Below are positions 8,968-17,330 of a stretch of 64,000 nt of DNA, piece by piece. The position numbers were made by a program, and so were the translations under genes. Source of the stretch: Pseudomonadota bacterium. Lineage in GTDB: Bacteria > Pseudomonadota > Alphaproteobacteria > Rhodobacterales > Rhodobacteraceae. The stretch covers positions 310,001-374,000 of the forward strand of contig JAIUPD010000003.1 of NCBI GenBank assembly GCA_020161615.1, written 5' to 3'. Position 1 is the stretch's first letter. Every line of letters begins with the position of its first letter. Under the pieces are notes generated by a model. That model was not told where the DNA came from. It ran no database searches and saw only the letters and a program-made list of their open reading frames with translations.

Positions 8968-9864
8968 TCAGGCCACCAGCACGATACCGATGATCGACAG
9001 CGCCAGCAGCGCCATTCCCGCCACTTCCAGCGGCCGCGGCCGCTCGCGGAAGAAAAGCGCCGAGACGAGGATGGAATAGAGCAATTCCACCTGCCCGAGG
9101 CTGCGGACATAGGCCGCGTTCTGCAGGGCGAAGGCCACGAACCAGCCAAGGCTGCCCAGCACGCCGGTCACCCCGACCAGGGCCGTCGCCCGCCAGGACG
9201 CCAGCACCCGCCCGACCTCGCCCGGCTCGCGCCAGCCAAGCCAGAGCGCCATGGCCAGCGCCTGGAAACTGGTGGCCATGGCCAGCGCGGCGGTGGCGCG
9301 GAACAAGGCGTCCTGATGCGCCACTTCCAGCGTGGCGCCCCGGTAGCCGATGGCGGAAAGGCCGAAGAGCGCGCCCGCCAGCACGCCCAGCATCGTGGCG
9401 CGGTTCAGGATGCCGCCCTGCCGCCAGCCCTGGGGCGGACGCGAGATCAGGATGACCCCGGCGACCCCCACCAGGATCGCCACCAGGCCGGGGGCCGAGA
9501 CTTCCTCGCCCAGCACCAGCGCCGAGAAGGCCGCGACCTGCACCGTCTCGGTCTTGGTGAAGGCGATGCCCACGGCGAAGGAGCGTTCGGAAAAGAGGGC
9601 GACGGTGCAGAAGGTGGCGACGATCTGGCCCAGCCCGCCCAGCACGGCGAAAATCCAGAACTTCGGCCCGGGCAGCGGCACCGGCTGCGGATCGAGCGCG
9701 AGCAGCAGCGCCAGCCCGGCGAGCGCCAGCGGCGCGGCGAAGAGGAAGCGCGAGAAGGTGGCGCCGCCGGTGCTGAGCCCCAACCCCTTCAGCCGCTTTT
9801 GCAGCGTGAAGCGCAGGGTCTGGACGGCGGCGGCGGCGAGGGTGACGAGGACCCAGAGTTCCAT
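8968..9864 (-). CDS. DMT-family (EamA) permease
   Basis: A 298-residue, ten-helix type membrane protein with two EamA halves. Recognisable stretches are FTKTETVQVAAFSALVLGEE in the first half and LLYSILVSALFFRERPRPLE in the second, each a typical loop before the last helix. Substrate unknown. It is 11 bp from the convergent lipoprotein stop. Repeat copy A lies just upstream of its start and may insulate it from the Lrp gene. Confidence 0.8.
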   Translation of the reverse strand: MELWVLVTLAAAAVQTLRFTLQKRLKGLGLSTGGATFSRFLFAAPLALAGLALLLALDPQPVPLPGPKFWIFAVLGGLGQIVATFCTVALFSERSFAVGIAFTKTETVQVAAFSALVLGEEVSAPGLVAILVGVAGVILISRPPQGWRQGGILNRATMLGVLAGALFGLSAIGYRGATLEVAHQDALFRATAALAMATSFQALAMALWLGWREPGEVGRVLASWRATALVGVTGVLGSLGWFVAFALQNAAYVRSLGQVELLYSILVSALFFRERPRPLEVAGMALLALSIIGIVLVA

Positions 9865-9973
9865 GGCATTCTTCCCGGCGGAGTCGGCGACCCTGATACG
9901 CCTGGGTCCCGGTCGGCACCAGCCCCGACGCCGCGCGGAGCATGCGGGGGGCCAGCCCCCCGCCCCCCCCCCG

Positions 9974-10126
9974 CCAAAGGGGACCCTCGGGTCCCCTTTG
10001 GAAACCCCCGAGGATATTTCCAGAACAAAGATGAAGATTATGGGGAGGTTAAGCCGCCTTCTTTGCGCTTCAAATATCCTCGGGGGGTGAATGCCCGCAG
10101 GGCAGAGGGGGGCAGAACGCCCCCCT
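9974..10126. repeat. Composite intergenic repeat, copy A
   Basis: About 150 bp built from: a 13-bp-stem hairpin (CCAAAGGGGACCC, 2-nt loop, GGGTCCCCTTTGG; 9974-10001), the tag CCCCCGAGGATATTT (10005-10019), a central spacer with AAAGATGA and CTTCTTTGCGC, the inverted tag AAATATCCTCGGGGG (10072-10086), and a second module ATGCCCGCAGGGCAGAGGGG ending in a C-run hairpin. The whole unit recurs, inverted, at 22,387-22,538. Confidence 0.85.
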
Positions 10127-10144
10127 GCGCGCTCCCCGCAGGCG

Positions 10145-10588
10145 CTAGCGCACCGAGGTCGCGCGGCGGGTCGACATCAGCAGATGCGTCTCGGATTGCG
10201 TCACCGCCTCCAGCTTGCGGATCCGCGAGAGGGTCTCGTCGAGATGGGTCAGCGAATCCGTGGCCAGATCGACGATCACATCCCAGCGCCCGCTCGTCGC
10301 ATGCACCGCCTGCACGGCGGGCATGGCCAGCATCCGCCCCACCGCGCGATCGGTGCCCGGTCCCTCGATCGCCACCATCATCAGCGCCCGCACCGGGCTT
10401 TCCGCCAGATCGCCACGGGTCAGCGCGGTGAAGCCGGCGATCTCGCCCGCCGCGACCAGGCGGTTCAACCGGGCACGCGCGGTGTTTCGGCTGATGCCCA
10501 GTTCCGCCGCCAGCGCCGCCAGCCCCAGCCGCCCGTCGCGCTTCAGCGCCGCCATGATCCTCTGGTCCGTGGCATCCAGGCTGACCAT
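10145..10588 (-). CDS. Lrp/AsnC-family transcription regulator
   Basis: A 147-residue regulator with an N-terminal winged helix (LDATDQRIMAALKRDGR, then ELGISRNTARARLNRLV) and a C-terminal ligand-binding RAM domain. It is divergent from arginase (115 bp between starts), so it most likely controls the arginase-ornithine cyclodeaminase unit in answer to arginine or ornithine, as known for similar pairs. It ends in copy A of the composite repeat. Confidence 0.88.
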   Translation of the reverse strand: MVSLDATDQRIMAALKRDGRLGLAALAAELGISRNTARARLNRLVAAGEIAGFTALTRGDLAESPVRALMMVAIEGPGTDRAVGRMLAMPAVQAVHATSGRWDVIVDLATDSLTHLDETLSRIRKLEAVTQSETHLLMSTRRATSVR

Positions 10589-10609
10589 TTTGCCCCCTCT
10601 GGCTGTGCA

Positions 10610-10633
10610 TTTCGCTCAATAAGCCGCCCGAAA
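10610..10633. promoter_or_regulatory. Candidate Lrp operator in the lrp-arginase intergenic region
   Basis: An inverted repeat TTTCG (10610-10614) and CGAAA (10629-10633) with a 14-bp spacer lies between the two divergent starts. Lrp-family sites are often such short, spaced dyads. A TATATT about 25 bp before the arginase ATG could be its -10 element. Suggestive only. Confidence 0.3.
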
Positions 10634-10703
10634 CGCGCATCCTGTCAAGCAGAACGCCTGCCGTTCCGCGCTATATTCAGCCCACCAGAGCCGCGAGGAT
10701 CCC

Positions 10704-11636
10704 ATGACCCAGACCCATTGCCTGCTGATCGGCGCCCCCGTCGATACCGGCCAACACCGTCCCGGCTGCCTGATGGGCCCGGCCGCCTATCGCACCGCGG
10801 GCCTCGCGCCCGCGCTTCAGGCGCTGGGCCATCGGGTGAGCGATCTGGGCGACGCCGCCTGCGTCCCGGTGCCCGCGACGGTCGCCAATCCGGCCGTCCA
10901 TCATCTGCCCGAGACGCTGGGCTGGACCCGCGCGCTGGCCGCGATGGCCGAGGCGGCGATGGCCGAGGGAATGCCGATCTTCCTGGGCGGCGACCATTCG
11001 CTGTCCCTGGGTTCGGTCGCCGGGGTGGCAGCGGCGGCGCGGGCGCAGGACCGGCCGCTCTTCGTCCTCTGGCTCGACGCGCACAGCGATTTCCACACCC
11101 CGGCCAGCACGGAATCGGGCAATCTGCATGGCACGCCGGTGGCCTATCTGGCCGGCCGCCCGTTCGAGGGCTTTCCGCCCTTCCCGGCCCCTGTCCCGCC
11201 GGAAAACATCTGCCTGTTCGGCATCCGCTCGGTCGATGCGGCCGAACACGCGGCGCTTCTGGAGCATGAGATCGCCATCAACGACATGCGTGTCCTCGAC
11301 GAGCGCGGCGTCGTGGCCCCCCTGCGCGAATTCCTGGCGCTGGTCGAGGCGGCGGACGGGTTGCTGCATGTCTCGCTCGACGTCGATTTCCTCGATCCCG
11401 TCGTCGCCCCGGCGGTCGGCACCACCGTCCCCGGCGGCGCCACCTTCCGCGAGGCGCATCTGGTGATGGAACTGCTGCACGAATCCGGGCGCGTCACCTC
11501 GCTGGACCTGGTGGAACTGAACCCGTTTCTGGACGAACGCGGGCGGACGGCGCATCTGATGGTGGATCTGGTCGCCTCGCTGATGGGCAAGAAGGTCTTC
11601 GACCGGCCGACCCGCGCCTATCGGGGGCAGGCATGA
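10704..11636 (+). CDS. rocF: Arginase
   Basis: A 310-residue manganese enzyme of the ureohydrolase family that splits arginine to ornithine and urea. Metal-binding motifs are present: GGDHSLSLG, DAHSDFHTP and SLDVDFLDP, and the C-terminus carries VELNPFLDERGRTA, which is typical of arginase rather than agmatinase. ATG at 10704 follows a GAGGA ribosome site. Its stop overlaps the start of the ornithine cyclodeaminase gene (ATGATG/TGA), so the two are translationally coupled and form an arginine-use pathway. Confidence 0.94.
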   Translation: MTQTHCLLIGAPVDTGQHRPGCLMGPAAYRTAGLAPALQALGHRVSDLGDAACVPVPATVANPAVHHLPETLGWTRALAAMAEAAMAEGMPIFLGGDHSLSLGSVAGVAAAARAQDRPLFVLWLDAHSDFHTPASTESGNLHGTPVAYLAGRPFEGFPPFPAPVPPENICLFGIRSVDAAEHAALLEHEIAINDMRVLDERGVVAPLREFLALVEAADGLLHVSLDVDFLDPVVAPAVGTTVPGGATFREAHLVMELLHESGRVTSLDLVELNPFLDERGRTAHLMVDLVASLMGKKVFDRPTRAYRGQA

Positions 11637-12682
11637 TGCGCGATCTTCCCCAACCCTCGGCCCAGGCGCTGGTGCCCTTCGTCTCGGTGGCTGAGATGAT
11701 GGCGACCCTGCACCGCATCGGCCTCGAATCCGCGCTGGTCGACCTCACCGCAAGGATCGAGGCCGAGTTCCGCCGCTGGCCGCTCTTCGACAAGACGCCG
11801 CGCGTCGCCGCCCATTCGCCCATCGGCGTGATCGAGCTGATGCCGACCTCGGACGGCAGCCGCTATGCCTTCAAATACGTGAACGGCCATCCCGGCAACA
11901 CGCGGGCGGGCCTGCAGACCGTCACCGCCTTCGGCGTGCTGGCCGAGGTGGCGACGGGCTATCCGCTGCTGATCTCGGAAATGACGCTGCTGACGGCGCT
12001 GCGCACGGCCGCTACCTCGGCGCTGGCGACGCGGGCGCTGGCCCGGCCGGATGCCCGGGTGCTGGCGCTGATCGGAAACGGCGCGCAGGCCGAATTCCAG
12101 GCGCTGGCGCTGCGGGCGGTCTGCGGCATCGACCAGGTCCGGCTCTACGACACCGACCCCGGCGCCACCCGGAAATGCGCCCGGAACCTGCGCGCGGCGG
12201 GGCTGCAGGCCATCGCCTGCGACAGCGCCGAGGCCGCGATCCAGGGGGCCGACGTGATCACCACCTGCACCGCCGACAAGCGCAACGCGACCGTCCTGCA
12301 CGACAACATGGTCGGCGCGGGCGTGCATATCAACGCCATCGGCGGCGATTGCCCGGGCAAGACGGAGCTGGCGCCCGCCCTCCTGTCCCGCGCCACCACC
12401 TTCGTGGAATACGAGCCGCAGACGCGGGTGGAGGGCGAGATCCAGCAGGTCGCGCCCGGTTATCCGGTGACCGAGCTGTGGCAGGTGCTGACCGGCGAGG
12501 CCGCGGGGCGGACGGCTTCGGGGCAGATCACCCTCTTCGACGGCGTGGGCTTCGCCATCGAGGATTTCGCGGCGCTGGGCTGGCTTTACGACCAGCTCGA
12601 CCCCGGGACCGCGCGGCTCGACGTGATCGCCGATCCCGACGACCCGCGCGATCTTTACGGGATGGTGATGCGGGCGCGGTGA
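11633..12682 (+). CDS. ocd: Ornithine cyclodeaminase
   Basis: A 349-residue NAD-dependent enzyme of the mu-crystallin family. It turns ornithine into proline with loss of ammonia, so with the preceding arginase it forms the arginine-to-proline route. The Rossmann motif LALIGNGAQAEFQ sits near residue 140 and the substrate side shows YVNGHPGNTRAGLQT and TRTAATSALA-like sequence. The start is either ATG 11633 (overlapping the arginase stop) or ATG 11636. Confidence 0.93.
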   Translation: MMRDLPQPSAQALVPFVSVAEMMATLHRIGLESALVDLTARIEAEFRRWPLFDKTPRVAAHSPIGVIELMPTSDGSRYAFKYVNGHPGNTRAGLQTVTAFGVLAEVATGYPLLISEMTLLTALRTAATSALATRALARPDARVLALIGNGAQAEFQALALRAVCGIDQVRLYDTDPGATRKCARNLRAAGLQAIACDSAEAAIQGADVITTCTADKRNATVLHDNMVGAGVHINAIGGDCPGKTELAPALLSRATTFVEYEPQTRVEGEIQQVAPGYPVTELWQVLTGEAAGRTASGQITLFDGVGFAIEDFAALGWLYDQLDPGTARLDVIADPDDPRDLYGMVMRAR

Positions 12683-12785
12683 AATCCCGCTGATCACGAC
12701 CGCTTTCGTGCTAGGCTGACGGGGCCTCCGGCGCGACCGGCGCCCGGGCCGGGGCATCGGCATTCGGCGCCAATGCGGTTTTCCC

Positions 12786-14102
12786 ATGATGCGTTTTGCC
12801 TGCCTCGTCCTTGCCGCCCTCCACCTCGCCCCCGCTGCCGGGGCGCAGGGGGTGACCGATTGCGACCGGCTCGCCGGCTATCTGCCGGTGCCCCGCACGC
12901 CCGATCTGCCCCCCGATCTGCGCGGTGTGGCCGAGATCGCCGAGCCCGCGCAGGCCGTCGCCGCCTGCGAGGCCGCGCGGCGCAGCGATCCCGACCCGTT
13001 CCTCGCCTTCCTGCTGGCCCGCGCGCTGGAGGCCGCCGATCCCCAGGATCCCCGCCTGCCTGTCCTCGTCGCCGAGGGCGCGGCGGCCTCGGCCCCCTTT
13101 GCCGCCAGCCGTCTGGGGCTGCTCTATCAGCGGGGCCATGGCGGCCTGCAACGGGACGACGCCCGGGCCCGCGCGCTGTTCGAGGAAAGCTGCGCCGCCT
13201 TCCCCGATCCGCAGTCGCTGGCGGGCTGCAACAACCTGGCCGCGGCCATGGTGCTGGCCGAGGAATTGCCCGCGGCGGTCACGCTCTTCGAACAGGCCTG
13301 CGACGTGGGCCTCGGCCGGGCCTGCGCCAATCTGGCCGACCGGATCGAGGAGGGGCGCGCGCCAGGCTATGACCCGCTTCGGATGCAGCCCCTGCGCGAA
13401 CGCGCCTGCGACCTGTTCGAACCCCATGCCTGCATCCAGGCAGGCTATGCGCTGACCCAGACCGACCCGCACGAGACGCTGGGCGCCCTGCGTCGCTTCG
13501 AGATCGCTTGCGATCTGGGCCTGGCCGACGGCTGTTACCGGGCGGGTGCGGTGATGCGCGACGCGACGGACATGGAATTCGGCTGGCGCGCGCGGCAGGA
13601 GGCCTTCGGCCGGGGTTGCGACGGCGGGGTGGCCGAATCCTGCTACGAAGTCGCCGTCGGCCTGGTCTATGGCGAGGACGGCACCGGCAGCCTGGCCGAT
13701 CCCGGCGAGCAGGCGCAGGGGCTGGCGATGTTCGACCAGCTCTGCACCGACCGCGATCCCTGGGCCTGCACGGACCTCGGCTATCTCTATTCCGAAGGAC
13801 TGGCCGTGACCCGCGATCCGGCCCGGGCGGTGGCCTTGTCGGCGCGGGCCTGCGCGCTGGGTCTGGCGGTGGGCTGCAACAACCTGGCGGTGCATCTGGC
13901 CACCGGCGACGGCCTGCCGCAGAACCTGCCGCAAGCCGCGCGCTATTACGAACAGGGCTGCGCCGGCGGATCGGGGCTGGCTTGCCTCAATCTGGGCGAC
14001 ATGCTGGCGGCGGGGGATCTGGGCACGCCCGATCCCGCCCGGGCGCAGGCCGCTTTCCGCAAGGGCTGCGATCTGGGTGAAGCCGAGGCCTGCACGCGCT
14101 AA
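12786..14102 (+). CDS. Secreted cysteine-rich Sel1-repeat protein (first of three)
   Basis: A 438-residue protein with a signal peptide (cleavage near AAGAQ). After a conserved opening (TDCDRLAGYLPVP, also in the two next genes) it consists of about nine Sel1-type helical repeats. At least eight carry a Cys-x7-Cys pair (for example ACDVGLGRAC, ACALGLAVGC, GCAGGSGLAC), the spacing seen in Helicobacter cysteine-rich proteins, where each pair is a disulfide locking the helix pair. It is therefore probably a periplasmic or secreted solenoid that binds other proteins. It is the largest of three tandem paralogues; the promoter side holds only a GC-rich dyad near 12,720. Confidence 0.85.
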   Translation: MMRFACLVLAALHLAPAAGAQGVTDCDRLAGYLPVPRTPDLPPDLRGVAEIAEPAQAVAACEAARRSDPDPFLAFLLARALEAADPQDPRLPVLVAEGAAASAPFAASRLGLLYQRGHGGLQRDDARARALFEESCAAFPDPQSLAGCNNLAAAMVLAEELPAAVTLFEQACDVGLGRACANLADRIEEGRAPGYDPLRMQPLRERACDLFEPHACIQAGYALTQTDPHETLGALRRFEIACDLGLADGCYRAGAVMRDATDMEFGWRARQEAFGRGCDGGVAESCYEVAVGLVYGEDGTGSLADPGEQAQGLAMFDQLCTDRDPWACTDLGYLYSEGLAVTRDPARAVALSARACALGLAVGCNNLAVHLATGDGLPQNLPQAARYYEQGCAGGSGLACLNLGDMLAAGDLGTPDPARAQAAFRKGCDLGEAEACTR

Positions 14103-14213
14103 GCCGCGGGTCGGGCGCGCAATTCCCTTTTCGCCCCGGCTTCCGCCCTCGCCGCCCACGTGTTAGCCTTCCCCGAAGACCGCGGACAGGACAGGCGACG
14201 AGGGACCTGCACG

Positions 14214-15218
14214 ATGCACCGATGGCCGGCCCTGGGGGTCGCTCTGGCTTTCCTGCTGCCCGCGCCCCTCTGGGCCCAGGCCACCGACTGTGACCGGCTC
14301 GCCGGTTTTTCCCAGCTTCCCCGGATCGAGGGCGCCGCCGGTCCCTATGTCGTGCACGAGCCCGCGGCCGCCGTCGCCGCCTGCGAGGCCGCGCGGGCCG
14401 CCCGCCCGGACGACCCCTTCTTCGATGTCCTTCTGGCCCGGGCCAGGCTTGCCGCCAATCCCGAGGACCGCACCGTCGTCGAACTGCTGGCGGGCGTCGT
14501 CGAGGAAATCCCGCCGCTGGCGGCCTCGGAACTCGGGCGGCTCTACGAGATGGGATTGGCCGGGCTGCCGATCGGCGACCGGCAGGCGCGCGATTTCTAT
14601 CGCCTCGCCTGCGACAGCTGGCCGGACCGCCTTGCCGCCCCGGGCTGCACGCGCCGTGCCGTGATGATGATCGAGGGGCGGGGCGGGCCGGCCGACGAAA
14701 CCGGGGGCTTCGCGCTGCTCGACAACCTCTGCCGCTCGGGCTGGGGTGGCGCCTGCACGCAGCAGGCCTTCCAGACCGACCTGCGCGGCACCGGCGACTA
14801 CGAGACGCTCGGCCAGGAAATCGCCCGGCTTTTCGAGGCCGGATGCGACGCGGGCGACCTTCTGGCCTGCAGCCAGTTCGGCTTCCGCCTGGAACTGGGC
14901 GATGGGGTCGACCTCGATGTCGCCCGCGCGCAGGCCCTCTACCGCCGCGCCTGTGAGGGCGGCGAGCCGCAGGGCTGTTCCTATCTGGGCGAAATCTACC
15001 GCTCGGGCCTCGGCGTGCAGCCCGATCCCGAACAGGCCGCGCATTTCTTTACCCTGGGATGCGAGGGCAACGACCCCTATGCCTGCGTGACCTTGGGCGA
15101 CATCCTGTCCGAGGGCCGCGGCGTCGCCCGCGACGTCCCCCGCGCCATCGTCGCGCTGGAACGCGCCTGCGGCCTGGGCGATCCCGAAGCCTGCGACATG
15201 GCCGACGTCCTGCGCTGA
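14214..15218 (+). CDS. Secreted cysteine-rich Sel1-repeat protein (second of three)
   Basis: A 334-residue paralogue of the preceding gene, sharing the signal peptide design (cleavage after PLWAQ), the opening TDCDRLAGFSQLP and the Cys-x7-Cys Sel1 repeats (GCDAGDLLAC, ACEGGEPQGC, GCEGNDPYAC, ACGLGDPEAC). It has about six repeats, fewer than its neighbours. ATG 14214 was taken because the signal peptide begins there; the upstream frame from 14160 adds a charged, non-conserved stretch. Likely exported, disulfide-stabilised and protein-binding. Confidence 0.83.
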   Translation: MHRWPALGVALAFLLPAPLWAQATDCDRLAGFSQLPRIEGAAGPYVVHEPAAAVAACEAARAARPDDPFFDVLLARARLAANPEDRTVVELLAGVVEEIPPLAASELGRLYEMGLAGLPIGDRQARDFYRLACDSWPDRLAAPGCTRRAVMMIEGRGGPADETGGFALLDNLCRSGWGGACTQQAFQTDLRGTGDYETLGQEIARLFEAGCDAGDLLACSQFGFRLELGDGVDLDVARAQALYRRACEGGEPQGCSYLGEIYRSGLGVQPDPEQAAHFFTLGCEGNDPYACVTLGDILSEGRGVARDVPRAIVALERACGLGDPEACDMADVLR

Positions 15219-15246
15219 AATCCCCGCCCTCTGGGAGTGTCCGACG

Positions 15247-16353
15247 ATGCAACGACCGCTGTCCCTGGCCCTGCTGACGATCCTGCTGGCCGCCCCCGCC
15301 CTGGGCCAGACGCCCCCCACCAAGTGCGACCGGCTGGCGGGCATGCGCTTTGCCCCCCGCGTACCGGACGCGGGCGGCGCCGACATCATCACCCGCGGGC
15401 CCGAAGCCGTCGCCGCCTGCGAGGAGGCGGCCGACCGCAACCCCGCCGATCCCCATATCGCCCTGCAGCTGGGGCGCGCCTATCTGGCGGTCGATCCCGC
15501 CGATCCCCGGGTGCCGGGCCTCTTCACCGCGGCTCTCGACGCGCTGCCTGCACTCGCCCGCCTCAGGCTCGGGACGCTTCACGACCACGGCTGGGCGGGC
15601 CTGCCGCAGGACGTGCCGCGGGCACTGGCGCTCTACGAGGAAGCCTGCGCCCTGACCGGCCAGCCCGGGGCGCTGGTGGCCTGCAACAATGTGGCGCTGG
15701 TCCTGCTCGAGGGCGATGACGCCCGCCAATACCCGCGCGCCCTGGGTCTGCTGGAGGCCGGCTGCACCGCAGGCGATCCCTTCTCCTGCGAGAATCTGGG
15801 CTATGAATACGAGACCGGCACGCATGTCGTGCAGGACCGGCGCCGTGCCGTGGCGCTATACCGCCAGGCTTGTGACGCGGACTCGGCGCTGGGATGCTCG
15901 AACCTCGGCAACGCGCTCGCCGATGGGTTCGACGGCCCGCCGGACCTGCCGCAGGCACAAGCCCTGTTCCGCCGGGCCTGTGACCTGGGCGAGATGCTGG
16001 GCTGCTCGAACCTCGGCTGGGCGCTGTGGCAGGGCTATGACGGCCCCGAGGACCCCGAAGCCGCGCTTCCCCTCTTCCAGCAGGCCTGCGCCGCCGGGAT
16101 CGGCGTGGGTTGCGGCAATCTGGGCGACCTGCATTACGACGGGATCGTCGTTGCGCAGGATCACGCCGAGGCCGCCCGGCTCTACGCGCTGGGCTGCGAC
16201 GGCGAGGACGGCTGGTCCTGCCTGCAACTGGGTCTTCAGCTGCGCGGCGGGACCGGGGTGGCGCAGGATGACGCGCGCGGTCAGGCGCTGATCCGGCAGG
16301 GCTGCGATCTGGGCGACAGCGACGCCTGCGCCATGGCTGCGGCCCTGGACTGA
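15247..16353 (+). CDS. Secreted cysteine-rich Sel1-repeat protein (third of three)
   Basis: A 368-residue third paralogue, 28 bp after the second and probably in the same transcript. A signal peptide (cleavage near PALGQ) is followed by TKCDRLAGMRFAP, which corresponds to the openings of the other two, and six clear Cys-x7-Cys Sel1 repeats (ACDADSALGC, ACDLGEMLGC, ACAAGIGVGC, GCDGEDGWSC, GCDLGDSDAC, GCTAGDPFSC). Repeats of this kind form right-handed superhelices used for protein contacts. No other domain is fused, so the binding partner is unknown. Confidence 0.84.
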   Translation: MQRPLSLALLTILLAAPALGQTPPTKCDRLAGMRFAPRVPDAGGADIITRGPEAVAACEEAADRNPADPHIALQLGRAYLAVDPADPRVPGLFTAALDALPALARLRLGTLHDHGWAGLPQDVPRALALYEEACALTGQPGALVACNNVALVLLEGDDARQYPRALGLLEAGCTAGDPFSCENLGYEYETGTHVVQDRRRAVALYRQACDADSALGCSNLGNALADGFDGPPDLPQAQALFRRACDLGEMLGCSNLGWALWQGYDGPEDPEAALPLFQQACAAGIGVGCGNLGDLHYDGIVVAQDHAEAARLYALGCDGEDGWSCLQLGLQLRGGTGVAQDDARGQALIRQGCDLGDSDACAMAAALD

Positions 16354-16424
16354 GGCAGAGGCGGCTCTTGCCACAGCCCCCCTGAACGGCTATCCGCCGC
16401 GCCTGACCCGCAGGAGGCAACGCA

Positions 16425-17330
16425 ATGGCACGCAAGGGCAAGGGCCGCCCCGTCAACGGCTGGCTGATCGTCGACAAACCGGCGGGCGTGACCTCGACCT
16501 CGGTCGTGGGCAAGGTGCGCTGGGCGCTCGACGCGCAGAAGGCGGGCCATGCGGGCACGCTCGACCCGGCCGCCACCGGCGTCCTGGCCGTGGCGCTGGG
16601 CGAGGCGACGAAAACCGTCCCCTATGTCACCGATGCCACGAAAGGCTACCGTTTCCTTGTCCGCTGGGGCGTGGCCACCGATACCGACGACGCCGAGGGT
16701 CAGGCCATCGCGACCAGCGACGCCCGCCCGACCGATGAGCAGATCGAGGCCGCCCTGCCGGCCTTCCGGGGCCTGATCCAGCAGGTCCCGCCGCAATATT
16801 CCGCGGTGAAGGTCGAGGGCGAGCGCGCCTATGACATCGCCCGCACGGGCGAGGCGATGGACCTCGCCGCCCGGCCCCTTGAGGTGGAGAAGCTGGTGCT
16901 GCTGCGCCGCCCCGACGCCGATACCGCCGAATTCGAGATGGTCTGCGGCAAGGGCGGCTATGTCCGCGCCATTGCCCGCGACCTCGGCCGGGCGCTGGGT
17001 TGCCTCGGCCATGTCGTCTGGCTCAGGCGGGACTGGTCCGGCCCGTTCCGCGCCGAGGAGGGGATCGGCCTGGCCGAGATCGACGCGCTGGCCCGCACGC
17101 CCGAGCTGGACGCGCGGCTCCTGCCGCTGGAAGTCGCCCTGGCGGGCCTGCCGGAACTGCCGCTCGCCCCCGAGGGCGCGGTACGGCTGAAGAACGGCAA
17201 CCCCGGCCGGGTCCTGTCGTCCCGCGCCGCGCCCGGCGACATCGCCTGGGCCAGCTTCGAGGGCAAGCCGGTCGCCGTCGGCACCTATATGGGGGGCGAA
17301 CTGCACCCCAACCGTGTCTTCAACCTCTGA
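16425..17330 (+). CDS. truB: tRNA pseudouridine-55 synthase
   Basis: A 301-residue enzyme that makes pseudouridine 55 in the T loop of tRNAs. The catalytic aspartate is in [12 protein letters not shown] near residue 46; VDKPAGVTS at the N-terminus, [15 protein letters not shown] and [12 protein letters not shown] are also typical. The C-terminal PUA-like part is short. The start ATG 16425 follows an AGGAGG site. In many bacteria truB sits by rbfA or rpsO, but neither is here. Confidence 0.95.
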   Translation: MARKGKGRPVNGWLIVDKPAGVTSTSVVGKVRWALDAQKAGHAGTLDPAATGVLAVALGEATKTVPYVTDATKGYRFLVRWGVATDTDDAEGQAIATSDARPTDEQIEAALPAFRGLIQQVPPQYSAVKVEGERAYDIARTGEAMDLAARPLEVEKLVLLRRPDADTAEFEMVCGKGGYVRAIARDLGRALGCLGHVVWLRRDWSGPFRAEEGIGLAEIDALARTPELDARLLPLEVALAGLPELPLAPEGAVRLKNGNPGRVLSSRAAPGDIAWASFEGKPVAVGTYMGGELHPNRVFNL

